64,000 nt of DNA from Wuchereria bancrofti (GCA_005281725.1 SSBO01000012.1:5409564-5473563), one strand, 5' to 3'. Shown: positions 12,301 to 26,125, counted from the first letter of the stretch. Notes: generated from the letters alone by a model not told the origin. Made by a program: numbers and translations.

Positions 12301-15300
12301 TTTTATTTGAAATTTTATTTGAAGAGTGTGGCCAGATTTCATCTATCAGCCTTAGTGATTATAAATAATGTTAGTGATGCTTACTTTTTCAAATGCTGAT
12401 TTAATACCACTGAGGTCTCCGGCGTGTGTATTAATCTCAACCTTCTGGATTTGCATGTTTCCTTCACCTTTTTCAAAACGTTCTTTGAAATCTTGAAGCT
12501 CTAAGAACAAATTCTATCACTTTAGTAAATTACTTCAGATATTTTTCTTTTGGAAGTAAGTGAAAATTTTTCTTCAGTAATTTGTAATCATCAGTTTATT
12601 TCAATGGTAAACAAAATAAAGTTATGTTTGGAAATAATATGAAAAGCTTTGCTTTATTCTTTAAAAGTTACTCTAGAAAGAATGAAATTTGAGTTTCAGA
12701 GTTTCGTGTTGGCAAACAGCTGCTGATTTTCCTGTCCTTTAAGCTCTAAACTAAATTTTACCAACTAAATAATTTTTGGTCTTTGTTTAGTTACGTTTGT
12801 AGCTATTCAAACAAATCATCGAATTCAAAGAACTTACGTGCAGTCAGTTATTCAGAAAAAAGGAACCTTAGTTTTTTAGTGTGAAGCATAGAAGTGTTTG
12901 TTGGAGTATCCTATAAATACCAAATTTTCCTCAAGGAAATTAAGAAATCAAGAAATAGAAAAAACATGAACTTTTGAACTCAAGATCTTCAAGTTTAATA
13001 GTAGTTTTCTCAATCGGTCCGGATTGAAATGCTGAACCTTCCAAAAATGACTTCCGAACATCGGCCACTCCTGAATCAAGACTTCAATCATTACAAATTC
13101 GGCAATGATTGGAAAAAATGTGAAGTTGAATCCAAATGGTAACACTTTCAGTCGAGTTGATTTACCCGAACAGAACATCATGACACGAAATAATGTCTGT
13201 AGATAAATCACAGAGCTGGTCTGACTGTTTTACTTAAGCAGTTTGAAATAAAATACGATGATCTCTAAAAATTAAGATATCTTTATTTTATAAACCAACA
13301 TACCTTGCAGATACAATAACATCTACTTGACTTATCACCCTCACGTTCTGTGTGCTAAGAACATCTGTTTGAAAAACAAACCTGAGGTATTGAGTTCACT
13401 ACTGTCCCATTGTTTAGCAACTTTTTGTTCGGTCTCTATCATCTCCTGCAAGCGCTCTTTAACTCCAGGACAATTTTGTAGTTCCTTTAGATCGTTCTTC
13501 ATTTCTTTGACATCGACTGTTTGCACGCTGCCTTTTTTCCACTTATTCTTTATATCACCTACCTAAACTCTTGTGGAAAAAATTCAGAATGAAAAATTAT
13601 TTCTTAGTCAGAGAACCGAAAAGTCAGTAATTCATTTCATACTTCTAAAACTTCATAACCCGTTTTTTAAGAAGTGAAATGCAACTTTTAGGCCTAAAAT
13701 TTGATAAGCAATATTCAGAATATCAAACTCGTTCAAAGTCCAGTTTCTCCTTGCGACGTTTCTTGTCTTCACGGACGATATTTGGATCTCTTCCGTCTTC
13801 ATCATCTTCCTCCTTTTCCTCTTCGTCATTAGCAGCACGCATTACAAATCTACAGAAAGAAGATTAATATATTTCCTATACGAGCCGTATTCTTAGATTA
13901 TAAAGCACATTAATTTTAACCCAGGAAATTTTCGTTTTACTAATAATGTATGTCATAAACCAAGTATTCCACTTCTTTCCCACAAATCTATCCCGCCTTC
14001 ATGGTTTCAAAAAAAAAGAACCGTTAAACTGAGTTTTAGATTTGAGAGAACACTAAAAGACCTTTTCAGTTGCTAAATGCAAGCAGCTTTAAAATTCGCT
14101 TTATTCTTGAACTTCCTTCCTGCACTTCTACTTTGTCCTGACCAAACAATTTCAGTTTATTAATACTCTCTCAAGATGATTAATTTTTGAATACTACTTG
14201 TAATTTAATGGTATTGCTATGCAACTAAAGTGCATACTTTTCTAAATTAGCTTTCACTTTCCCCGAAATAATCTCCTCAACGATATTTTTCTTCTCTATA
14301 TGCATAGTTTCTGTTTCCTTCGCAGAATTTTCCCAGTCTCCTTTCCTAGCCTTTAATGATCCAATAGTAGACAAATCGTCTAATTTTGTACCGCCTGAAA
14401 ATACTCTGATGAAAAAATTTTTTTTTCCAAAAACGTTTAAAATAACTTTCAAATCATAGGATATTGAAGTACTATTGGTTTTGATTTCTACGATGATCCA
14501 ATAGTTAAATGCAGTTTGAAAAATTAAATAGTAACAGTAATAGTGAAATAGTATGCAGTAGCTTTCATCTGAAGAGCAGAAAATAAAAAACTTGGTACTT
14601 GCAAAAAAAAAAATTGGTTACATTCACTTTTCTATCCGTTAGCATTTGATTCAAAAAGTTTTTTTATTGTTAACATTCTGAAACTGCAGATACAACCAAC
14701 AGATTTTGCTTAATTTTCTTCATAACATGACCTGATGTCTATTGAAAAGTCTGTATGAAATGAATATACCATTTTAATATCACATACTTAGGGCAGTCCT
14801 TGACGAGATAGTGCTTGTAAAGCAACTCTATTTTCATATCATTCGGGTCGTCATGCTAATATCATGATGCTATTTGCTACTTAGGAGGGAAAAAATAAAA
14901 AAACAAATAAGGCATTTCTCTCTTTTTTTTACGCTTCACATAGGCAACGAGGAGGGAGAAATACGTCCATGAGCTGTGAAATTTCTATTGTAAAAGAAAT
15001 CCTTATTAGCAATTATTGTAAATAAACATCTATATTTTATACTCTTAAGCATTTCTGAAAGAAAAAAATTAATATCCAGAGGTTTCTGTAACAAATAGAG
15101 ATTCGGCAAAAGTGAACAGATACTCAAGGCTTTTCTCACAGAGACTTTTTTGTGACCTTTTTAAAAATCATATAGCATTTTTTATAACTTATACGTTGTG
15201 ATAAATAACGCTCGAGATAATCGGAACTTATGGAAGAAATAAAACAATCTGGGTTTGACAAAGCGATACTAGAAAATCAAGTTTTCAAGCACTATATAAA

Positions 15301-18300
15301 CTAATTAACTGAAGAATTGCAAAATTAATGCAAAATTAAAAAAGAATTGCAAAATTAGCTTAGTAAGGCAGAAATAACTAACAAGATAAAACCTTTAGAA
15401 CCTGTAAGAAAATAAGTTGTGCAAGACTGGTCAATTCCTGCAAAGTTTGAAATGAAACTATCTTTTCCCCTGCAGTTGGAAAAAAGTATTTAGTACTAAG
15501 AGCCGCTGAGAGCCAAATTTTGTGATGGATTTAAATAAAAATGTAGAGTGAACTTTCGAAGAGGTTTGTAATGAATAGTTGATTCAGTTGGCATGACCAT
15601 GAAAGCAGTTGGATTCATTGTTTGGGGAAAATATGATGGAGAATGGATTTTTCAAGAAAATAAAGTGTTATTCATCGGATTTTGGTCTGTTGCATATTTA
15701 TAGACTTTTGTGAATCCTATTTATAAAGATGCGGAATAAACAAAACAGATTTTCATCTAGTCGCTATTTGTACTCTTCATCTAGAATTTGAAACATTATC
15801 CAGAAAAGAATAGCTTCCGCATCTGTTTTAGCCAAGATTTTCAAAACTAGTACATATTATTTTGGAAGATTCATTGAAAAGTGCTTATAAAAGATAGTGA
15901 AGAAGTACTGATTAGAGAAATGAGGAAATTTCACCTGTAATTGATATATAAACTCCGGTAAAGTTGTCTATTTCACAGAAAGATTAAATATGGTCACAGT
16001 ACCGAAGAAGTTCAATCGGTCACAGTGTCACCAGCCACATCACAAGATGATTTTGTCCCACCCCCGCCTCTTCCGCCCATTTCTCCTTCACCTTCTTATG
16101 TTACAAGTTTGTTATGAATATTTCATATGAAGTAATTTACTGTAATAATAAAATAGAACTCGCTCTTTCCCTCTCTAGTATCTATCAATAGACAGATATA
16201 TATATGTATAAATGGAGGTTCTGCCTCTGATATCCTATCAATATGTCAACCACTTTATTGCATACCTTCTTATCACCATAGACAAATAATTCCTTTCACG
16301 ATTCTTGCCGTCATCTTTATAACAAATTCCATGTTTTTCATTACATGGAACATGCAGCAGTTAAGACAAAGAAATGTAGAAAAATTGGCCCCAAACGTTT
16401 AATAAAGACGAATTAGAGGAGTGCGCAAAGGTAAAGAGTGAGAAATTCAAGAGCGGAAGGAAGAATTCGTTTATATCTTGTTTATTATACCAGTTTATAT
16501 CTTGAAGTAAAAATTCGTCGTTCATAGGAAGTCAACTAAAACTTACATTTAATAACATCATCACCAAGTTGTTTTGGTTTTGATGATATTGCATATTCCT
16601 CATCTTCTTCTTCATCTTCCATCTTTTCATCCGCTAAAATTTATTTCACACGGAGATGACAATATAAAATTGACGAGATGCAAAACTGCGTCAAGAGTAT
16701 CACAAGACAGTTACGAAAAGTTAAAAAGATATCGGAAAAAATTTTGTTTTTCTAAGAACTAACCTTCTGTTGTAGTGAATTCCATTGCTTTCACAATTTC
16801 AGGATGAAATATTTCAAGGTAATGAATTTTACACATCAGTTGATCTTTATGTATGTTGTAATTCGTTGACCTGAAGAGCAATTAAAAGTTCTGAATGGAA
16901 GGTACTTCATGCTGGTTTCACTCAAAAAGAAGTGGAACAGTCTAGGTAATGCTAGCTATAGCGTAAAATGTACTCTTGTGATTTGAATGATTCTTTAAGA
17001 ATCTTAAGCAAGCATCTTATAAACTCTTATAAATGTTGTAGGAACAACAAGAATCTGCTCACGTCAATTTTTTGCTGCATTTGACACATTTAAAGCATAG
17101 CACATGATAATTTCGTTTTTTAGCAAAAATCCTTTCAACAGGATAAACTATTTTCGAACACACTGCACATTCTTTCGGAGGGTCATCTGCTGTAGGATCC
17201 ACCTAAAAAAATAAACCATTTTTATGTCTTAAACAAAGGTTTGTTGAAAACATAGTAAAAAAAATAAACATAGTAAAAGAAAATAAATAACAGAGACCTA
17301 ATCGGCGTATGAATTGTTTGAATTGTAAAATTATGTTTATTGTATGATTTAAGGTTGCTGAAAAAGTCAAGATTAATTAAATGTAGAAGACCTGCGCAAA
17401 TGTCCTCATCACTCGCCTTTTGTCTGCTTCTGAACGTTCAACAACAATTTGTTCGCGTTCGCTTTTATTACCTTCTTGAGGATTTTCGAAGGTGTCCTTT
17501 ATGTTTTCTAAATTTTCCTTTCCAACACCTGTCAGCTCTTTCTCCATGGTTTTCAGACGTTCTTCGAGATCCTCTTTCATTACTTCGGGAAGATTCTCAA
17601 ATTTGTTTCTGAACTTCAAATACTTTTCCTGGAAAGAGTGCAAAGAAAAGTAAATAAATGAAATGGCGAAAAATCAAAGTTATAATGCCAGACCACTAAG
17701 GCTGTTCAGGTATTTTGCTATATGCGTCTCTGGCGATGATGGATCTTCATGCCAAATACGACTGTGTATGGGTGTGTGGATAATCAATTCATATTACTAT
17801 TGAGTTAAATTTACATGGTGAAACTAAAGAGATTTTAGAAGATGGTAATACTTTTGAAAAGTATTCTGTGAAAAAGAAAGGTTTCGCCTTTTTTCAAAAG
17901 TTAGGATTGAAGAGTAAAAACGTACCTTTGTGACAGCGGCAAGTTGTTCACGTTCTTCATCTACCGGTTTCGCTTCATTCTCCAACTCATTTTTAGTTTT
18001 ACCTAAACCTTAGTGCTATTAATAAGAATTACACAGTTGCAAGGATCAGTCAAATAAACTTCTTTAACATATATTTTAAAAAATGAAAAAAAATAAAATA
18101 AAAGCCATTTAATATAGAATGTTATTTAGGAAAAATCTCATATGAATATATCACGAATTTCCAATTATTCTTAATGCTTTGTAATGTTTTGCAAACATAG
18201 ATATTTATAAAATCCTCAGTTTCTTCACTTGTATATATCTTTCTGAAATGAATTTAAGGCTGAACGCATACCCTCGATAAAGTCTTTTTTTATTTTTTCT

Positions 18301-19376
18301 AGTTCGGATTTTTTTTTCAACTGACTTAATTCCTCGAGACGTTTTTCATCCTTCAGCGCCTCTTTTGTTTCCTTTAAAGCGGCTTTCTGAAAGCCTATTA
18401 ATAAAGTAAAGGTACATTATAATTTGTAGTAATTCTTATAGATTTATCATTTGCCTCAATCTAGAACTGTTTTTGCAGCATAAGATTTAGATTTTAATTG
18501 TATTTTAACTCAACTAACTAAATATACTTACGAAGGCCGTACAAACCGTGTCTGTTAATTTTTAAAACTATAAATATTAATTAGATTGAGCAGCAGAACA
18601 CGGTGGTTTATAATGTATTAAATACTCATTCAGCAGACGTTACTTCCAAATTACTAAAACTGTCAGTATTTGTAAAGTATTTGATCATCCAACATAATAC
18701 TAATAGTGAGACAAAATGTAAAATTCACCAAACTTTTTTGAAAGAAATCAACAATGACAGTCGTAAAATTATTTTTTAGAGGTCATTTGACGGTGGCTTT
18801 TTTGTATTTCCGTATAATCCAAGTAATTAACTTAAACAGCAAAGGCACAGTTGTGTTAAAAATGTCGCGCAAGAACACTAGATTATAGGTTGAATATTTA
18901 GACTGATCCAGCTTTTCATGATTTTGCATATATATTTTTGTATATATTAACTTAATATTATAAACAATGGACAATAAATATTTTTAGCTGTGATAATAAA
19001 TTGAATTTGATAGGATAAATGAGGCTAAAACTGTTACCAGGCTCAGTTCTTTCAGACCTTAGGAGATGAAAAAAGAGTACCCAAACATATAGTGTTAGTC
19101 AAATATTAATTTAAAGCATTCTTTCAGTAACGTGCTGTAAATCAAAACAAGAAATAAGCGGAAAAAATATCAAATGAAGTTTTTGAGTAACTGAAGGACT
19201 GAAGTTAACTCAACAAAATGTTGCTGTTCACGTACTGATTCATTCTTTAAGTTAAAAAAGCATACAAGTGAAGAAATATCAGCAATAGATCGCCCTTCAA
19301 TGCTGATTTTTGGCGGTGGACCCTTCAATGATTCAGTATCAGTGTCCGAGCTTACAGCATATGGATCCTCCTCCAT
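9045..19376 (-). CDS. LIM-domain cytoskeletal protein with FEKG repeats
   Basis: Minus-strand gene modelled with exons 19266-19376, 18272-18386, 17926-18002, 17392-17628, 17063-17202, 16764-16870, 16547-16633, 14238-14394, 13729-13849, 13382-13562, 12385-12500, 12087-12212, 11707-11809, 11508-11608, 11282-11363, 10903-11033, 10713-10824, 10398-10582, 9255-9394 and tentatively 9045-9066. All junction phases agree, giving about 816 residues. It starts MEEDPYAVSSD. A complete LIM zinc domain lies at residues 192-243 (C192, C195, H213, C216, C219, C222, C240, H243), most like the EPLIN/LIMA1 class. Residues 250-760 are highly charged with recurring short motifs such as IKNKWKKG, FKERFEKGEG, IKSAFEKG, IRNRFEKGD and LKEQFEKVG. 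A second LIM begins at C775 but its second zinc finger is not found. An F-actin or muscle-attachment role is inferred from family resemblance only. Confidence 0.75.
15301..15360. repeat. Short direct repeats in a LIM-gene intron
   Basis: GAATTGCAAAATTA occurs twice about 35 bases apart, with a partial copy (ATGCAAAATTA) between them. Minor intronic repeat with no evident function. Confidence 0.45.
15979..16117 (+). CDS. Isolated proline-rich exon, antisense to LIM gene
   Basis: Within the intron 14395-16546 of the minus-strand LIM gene, the plus strand has a TTTCACAG acceptor followed by 45 open codons ending in TGA. The translation contains EEVQSVTVSPATSQDD and then FVPPPPLPPISPSPS. The proline tract is unusually C-rich for this locus and uses mixed proline codons, as a selected coding sequence would. 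It would be a terminal exon. Polyproline of this kind is typical of SH3, EVH1 or profilin ligands. No upstream plus-strand exon was found, so it may be an exon of an unseen nested gene, a pseudogene remnant or a non-coding coincidence. Confidence 0.3.
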
Positions 19377-22300
19377 GTCTGTCCTAAATTTTTTCCAGCA
19401 TTAAAAAATTACGATCATTACAATGTGTAATTTTCATTAAAGGATTTAAGTTCCAAGGTAGCCTGGATTTAATGAATATGCTATTGGTGCATAAATTCGA
19501 TTTGGAAAAGAAAACTGAAATTGAGCTGACTCATTCATACACACACAATAAACCATTTGCTTAACAAATGCATTGTTTAAATAAAACGAAATTATTATTA
19601 CGACGAATTGGTCATTTTTTCTTTCAGCAAAAAATGAAATGTTTAAGAACCATTTTCTGTGGTTACAATATTTTTGAGTGTAAATATTGCAGACGCACAT
19701 TAGTCTAGATAACAGCAAGATAATCTCGAATATTAGGCTAATGGAATTAGCAAATGTAAAAGGAATTATATTAAAATCTTAACATTCTGCAAAAATCAGT
19801 TGGCTTTGAAATTGAAAGTAAGGCAGAAAGATGAGGAAATAAGATGAAGCATTAAAATAAAAGAGAAAAATGAAGAGAAAGGCCACTGTGCCAAAGATAA
19901 AAAGTATATAGCGTTGAAGGTAAGAAGTACCGTGCGGAAGTTTGAGACTATTGAGAAATAGCTGGGAAAAGGAACCAGATCGTGGTATTATATCAAGTGT
20001 AGGAAGAATCTATCTAGTAACATCTTTACACACACTTTTATGAAAGACAGATGATAGATTTTGCACTGTTCTCGAGTGTGAGCTCGAGCTTTAGTGGTTG
20101 CGGAGGATCTATACATAGCTTCTCCATTCCTCTAAGTCACTCCTCACTTCACTAACATTATTATCTCTACTTAGAATAGCACGTTCTCGAAATTAAATAT
20201 CCAAAATGCATTGATTAAAGGAACAGGACATGCAGATCAATATCCTCTCACATTTTTTCTTAATCTAAGTCTAACTGTCATTTAGATTAGTGTGCTGAAC
20301 AAAGCAAAAAAAAGCAAGCCTCAAAAAAAAAAAAATTATCTGATTTTTAATTATCTTTAACAACGACTGACACTGAATGTGTTCTCTTACTGATACCAAG
20401 TATCTTCTAGAGATATCCATCATTTTGATAATAATATTAGGTGAAGTGGAATTATATCGTCGCTTTTGTGAAGGTGTAGCATTCCAACAAATATTCAGTA
20501 ACACTTTTGTTTCGATAAAACAAATAAAAGCTGTTCAAGATAAAGCAAATCCACCCACCGTCCGAGGAGTTCACAACAGTGACCGCCAATGGAACACTAA
20601 TTTCTGCTCAGACAGTGGACATGAAACAAGGATTGCAGTCGCAAAATTATGCTTTTTTACTGTTCAGAATCACACCAAAATTGTACAGCGAGGAAAATGA
20701 AATCAGTTCTCATTCCTTCTTTCTAAGTGAAGGTTAAAGTTTTATCATTTCTGAAGTTCATGAATTCATACTTCCAAAGTTAGATAATGTATGACTAAAA
20801 TTGCAAACAGACAAATTAATCATCAAAAAAAGATCACACTAAACAGCTTGTTATATATTTGAGGAAATACCTTTTCCTAACAAATCCCTTTTGCTGTTAT
20901 AAATTTATTCTTGACTTGTCGAAAAAAATTTTGTCGACAGCTTCTGATTGGTGCGACTCCTCGAATGCACTGGAAGAACAACTCAGGTACTTCAGGGTTA
21001 ACTGAGCAACTAATCTAAAAACATTTAAATGAACTGTCACTACAAACTAACAATGACCCAGAGACCCTTATATGTGAATCGATGGCACTATGTGGTAATT
21101 TCCCTTCGTTTTAAAATTACTCACACACTAAAATCTTCAGTATTTCTTAGAAACTCAACAGTTAAACTGTCCAAACTTAGAAACAATTGATTATTAAATT
21201 GAACATTTTGTTCATTAAAAAATAGAATTAGTAGAATTTTAATATCAAAAAGAAACTGAAAAAATTTCTGGAGGGAAGGTGATTAAAATAGCGCTCATCT
21301 TCAAAATCAAAGACAAGGAAGCCACAAGTACCACAGATTCGAATCAATTCAACTTTTAAATTAGTAAAGCAGGAAATACTCTCGAGTAAAGTGTGCTTTG
21401 AAACCTGCCCAGGGCAACTACGCTTTCCTAAACCGATCGACGATCAACAGCTGATGGTGCCTGTGGCCCACAACCCACTTCAACCTTCCATTTTTTAGAT
21501 ACATTATTCATTTCCCAATCGAACTTTTGTCCCACTAATTTTATGCCACTTTATCACATCAGTTACTGAGCTAGTAATTATTTCTGTGAAGATAGGCAAT
21601 ACGTCATCATGAGATAACTCAAAATCCATCATATGACAGTACCAACGACCATTAGTCGATTAGTTCAAATACCACGGCGATGTGAAAGATCATCCCTACT
21701 TTAACTTCAGTAAGAATTCTTAAGAAATTATTTCACAAAATACGCCATTACTAAACGAACCTGCAACATCTATTCTTTCAAAGTGGATAGTTCGTTAACA
21801 CTCCGACAGTTTTTCTTTTTCTTGGAAAACTTGGGCATCTCATTAAGTGGCAAGGAAATGCGTGCTTTCAATGTCGAGTAAATGGTATACTTTTCAGTTC
21901 AATTTAATACTTACTAAGGCCAACTGGAATAGATGGTTTTTGTCAAAGAAAACATATATACATAGCTTAAAAAACACATCAGAGGAAAAGAATACAAATA
22001 CCAACACCAAATCAGCATATTAATTCATACTGAGATGAAACACGAAACTTAAAAGTTGGGAAACACCGTTATAAATGTGAACAGTACATGATTCAGAGTT
22101 CTGAATTAATAAAGCTTGATCAAAATAGTGCACAAACTAGAAATTATTTGTTGTATTAGTTCAAGATAAGTTGTATGCAAAATCTATAAAATGTATTCAA
22201 AATTAAAAAACGACTAATAAAAAACATTCCAAGCATTGGAACTGGAAGAATTTGGAAGCTAATGGTAGCTTATCAAATCTTAACCACTAATTCACCACTC

Positions 22301-22646
22301 ATCAGAAATTAGATATGTGCTACAACAACCAGACTTTCGTAGTGTTAATGTCAATCGCTTCCAAGAATATTTTAAAAATTTTCGTTAAAATCGTGCTTAA
22401 GGCTTTCAAAGTTTACATCAAAGGACAAATACGCTTATGCATAGATAGAGAGATAGACAGATAGATTAAATTGGATTAAACAAACAAATAGAGACAGAAG
22501 GAGAGAGACGGATATTTAAATAGATAACTTCCAAATTCAAAGCTTGAAAAATGTTAATAAAACTTATAATGCGGAATCACAACGTAAACTAGTGATAATT
22601 CGGATTCCATTTTCTTCATCCCCATGGTTCCAAAACATTCAGCAAA
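19377..22646. other. Intergenic between LIM gene and AMSH gene
   Basis: The 5' flank of the LIM gene and 3' flank of the AMSH gene. The longest ORF (20377-20700, plus, 107 codons) has no recognisable domain, start context or splice partner. A low-complexity purine-rich stretch rich in GATA and GAGA runs at about 22441-22530. I see no gene. Confidence 0.5.
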
Positions 22647-25600
22647 TCATCGCAAATCAGCAACAGTTGCTGTTAGCGAATTTTCAAAACGTATATCATG
22701 ACAATAAAAAAACAGAGCTGAAGAATTTTCATGTGGATGAAAACCTACTTTACGGCATCCGCTAATTTCCTTCATACCACGTTCTGACAAACGAAATATA
22801 CCCACCCTGAAATAGTTTTATAGATTGTTGTCTAATAAATAAAATTATTTAGCCTTTCAGTTAACCGGTCAAACTCGGCTCAACTTAAGAGACGACATAA
22901 ATCTCACTCATTGAATTTAGGAGCAACGACGATCGCAACGGCTTCTGACAACATCAGCTGATAGGAACAGTGCGTATGAAGATCAACACTAGAAAGGAAC
23001 GCTGTCTGCGATGGATGAGTCTGCAATAAAACATGATGATATAAATCGAACCAGCAGTATATGAAATGAACGAAAAGCTTGGTTATTATAAAATCTGCTT
23101 TTGAAGACTCAATATGTTATTTTAAGATATTAGTGTTTTTGGACCGACCAAACCTGATACGATAACATAATAAGTGATGGAAATTTTTCATTCAGCAGAG
23201 ATAATTTAAAGCTTGATTTAATAAAAATTTGTCAATGCATATACTGAACTGAAAAATGAAAAGAACGGTTAGAATTATGTCCAGATAACGAGACTAACCA
23301 TTAAAAACACCTTAACTAAAACGGCAAGAAAATAGTCTATTGATAATTTCGAAAAAAATACATGTATCCATCCCAGAGTGATCAGATTATTGGCATCTTG
23401 ATATGCAAATACTTCCTCTTCGTTGTGCGTATCACAGCTATCAGCAGCTCCAGTTTGCTTTGGTATCACGGCATGTGTTATATGACACACTCCTCCAGTG
23501 ATCTTAGAAAATGTCTATCAAAATAACATTCTATAATAATGCAACAAAAAATAGTTCCAAGAAGAGAGCCGGAAATTAAGCTGATTTTAAAAAATTGATT
23601 TTTTAGAGCGACTGAACTGAATATTTCTACACGTTCGGTGTACAGTTTCTTCTTACCGAAATATGCCATTTGCAATGCGTCTTTGATAATTTTAAATACA
23701 ATTCAGGCACACCAGAAAGCTGCTTTTTTTTAGCAAGCCTAAGCCAAGAAATAGTAAGCTCGCCAGTTGCAAGATCATGTCATCAAAAGGATAGTAACAA
23801 ATCTACAATAGTGTACAAAATGAAAACAGTGCCACAAAAAATTTCAGATTTAAAAAGGAATCACCATGATAGGCTCATGAAATTCTCTCAAAGCAGACTT
23901 GAAGTAGACTAAGAGGAATTCAAAAAATCCCATTATTTGATAATGTACTACAAAAGAAAAGCAACAGCACAGTACGGAACTAATTCAGAACTAACCAGTG
24001 AGCCACATAAAATTGCACATGTTTCTATATTACGGTTCGTGTTAACTTGAGCTAGCTGAACAAAATTTTCCACAAGGTCGGCCGCAACGACAATCTCCTT
24101 ATGGGCGAGATTCCTGAATAAGTTATTGGATACAAAATTATATGAAATTTTGAACTGCATAGAAACAGTAGTTAATTCGAATAGATCTTAAACAATCAAC
24201 AAAAATATCAATCAAATGATTTCGATCCACAAACATATAATTTGTGGCACTTTAATTCAAAAAAAACCTCCAACGCTCTTAAAAGTCATAAAATTACTGT
24301 GAAATGGAACTTCTGAATTTATTCCCTTTGATTCAATTAGATCCTAACTCCACTTCAAACTACCAAACATAAATGAATAAAATATTAATGCTTTTATCCG
24401 CAAAACCAAATAAACGCAGTTATCTAATTTTCAATAGAAATTTCAATCGGAAGCTGCATGAGCTGAAAAGAATGCTCAACCTGCTATCGAACATAACTGC
24501 TGTAGAACCTGATTTCTTTTGATCAACTATTTCGAGAAATCGATTACGTACTACAACATCACGAATCGACGACACATTTTTTCCAGTTACAGCTACATTC
24601 TAAATTCATTATGTAACTGATATGAAAATACAATTTCCCATACAAGAGAAAACGGAGCTTAGACTCCACAGATTTAACCATATAAAAGCACAAATTATTC
24701 CAACTGGAGACGGGAGCAACCGTTTGAACATATTTAAAACATACATCAGCGGTAATCTTCTCTGCACTCTGTTTTGCTAGAACTGCTTCTTCTTCATACT
24801 TCTTTTTCAGCTGTTCCTTCAACGATTCCGCCTTCACAAACGCATCCCCAAGCACTGCTTCAGCTTTGGCTTTTTCAGCCGACGAAAAGCCATTATACTG
24901 TTTGTGCTTCGGTAAACTTTCGACCGCTAAGCTGCAGTAACATGAAATAACATGGAATTTCCAAGAAATTATGTTTATTTCAAAATTGAAGGCAAAAAAA
25001 AGAATGTGCAAATGATGAGAAACTGATTAAACCCGGAACCAAGACATGTAGAAGAAAACGAGGAAAAACTAATCTTCTCTAATTACGTCACGCAGACTAA
25101 ATCAAAGAGCTAGATGCAGAGACCTACTACCTCCTCTTTATAGGGAACTATCCAGAAATAAACCTTCTGGAGAAAGGAACTGATAACAAACCTCACAAAA
25201 CGCATATAGTAAATAAATGCTCTTTCGTAATCCTTATCTTCTATACAGAAACCAGCAACACGATAAATTTCATTCAGACTTCGGTAATAACTGAAAAAAA
25301 AACTGCACAAATATGACATAGACTATGGTGACGAATCCCACACAAATTGCGGAGTTAAGTTTATTAATGGAAAAACACAAGACGATATACAACGCTTTTT
25401 AAATTGTATTTAAAATACTCTTCTATACAGACAAAGGTTGCAAAACATCACACAAAGAAATATGAAGAATCTTACAATCAAAAATTAATGCTTATTAAAT
25501 AATAATGACAGGATTTCAGGAGAAATCCTCGTTAATTCGAATTAGAGAACAAAACCTTGATAATGTCTAACATAATTCTAGACTTATAACTCTCAAAATA

Positions 25601-25723
25601 ACGAAACTCAAAAACAAACCGATTAATAGGGACTGCTGGGCTCACTTCTTGAGTTGTCGCCATATTCAGAGTAATTCGCATTCGAAGCCTCGGGTCACAT
25701 ATCACATCTACACTTCGTTCCAT
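22647..25723 (-). CDS. STAMBP: AMSH/STAMBP-like JAMM deubiquitinase
   Basis: Eight exons (25620-25723, 25192-25290, 24745-24931, 24481-24599, 23996-24113, 23362-23502, 22908-23020, 22647-22806) join in perfect phase to 346 residues; the human protein has 424. AMSH is a zinc protease that removes Lys63-linked ubiquitin chains from cargo on endosomes, working with ESCRT-0 (STAM). The N-terminal helical region is recognisable ([21 protein letters not shown]). The catalytic JAMM site is intact: E200 in IETCAILCG, then H256-x-H258 and S266-x2-D269 within [14 protein letters not shown]. The second zinc site of the AMSH branch is kept ([11 protein letters not shown]), as is the C-terminal ATVADLR. 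The linker between the helical and JAMM parts is short, and I did not see the STAM SH3-binding motif. All catalytic residues are present, so activity is expected. It is divergently paired with the phosphoesterase gene. Confidence 0.93.
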
Positions 25724-26125
25724 TTCTAAATAACTGCATCAAAACCTCACAAATCAAACTTCCCCAGTTCACAAGCTCCTAACATTTCCTCAAATCATGA
25801 AACCAACAAACACTCCGCACTCACACATAGCCCAGCGCTTTCCATTTCATGACTTGTAGCGTATTTGCAGAATGCGACGCTCGTGTGACCAGTGCCAATT
25901 CAGGTGTGTTGCTGTGGTTTAAGTGCTGAAAGTTGTTAAGTGGTATGGAGTAAATTGCTTACAGTGCAAGTTCTCGAAATAAGGAGGAGTTAATCTTGTG
26001 AATTGCACGAATTTCACACTAGAAAAATACACTGCATGCGTTTATAATTTCACGACTTTACACTATTTTTTTAGCAATTTTAATTATGCTTTTAGATGTG
26101 CGTAACGAATTAGAATATAACAAAG
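25724..26125. promoter_or_regulatory. Divergent promoter region, AMSH / phosphoesterase
   Basis: Only about 400 bases separate the start codons of the two head-to-head genes. The middle (about 25820-25920) is richer in G, C and CpG than neighbouring DNA, as expected of a bidirectional promoter. I do not see a clear TATA box. Confidence 0.5.

Noticed and set aside
20377..20700. 107-codon plus-strand ORF, the longest unassigned one between the LIM and AMSH genes
   Set aside because: No domain, no splice partners, and composition like translated AT-rich intergenic DNA.
22647..22720. Apparent frameshift near the AMSH C-terminus at a T run
   Set aside because: A recount gives seven Ts and the frame continues to ATVADLR and stop.
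24559..25011. 150-codon minus-strand ORF taken as one protein
   Set aside because: It is AMSH exon 24745-24931 read through into both flanking introns.
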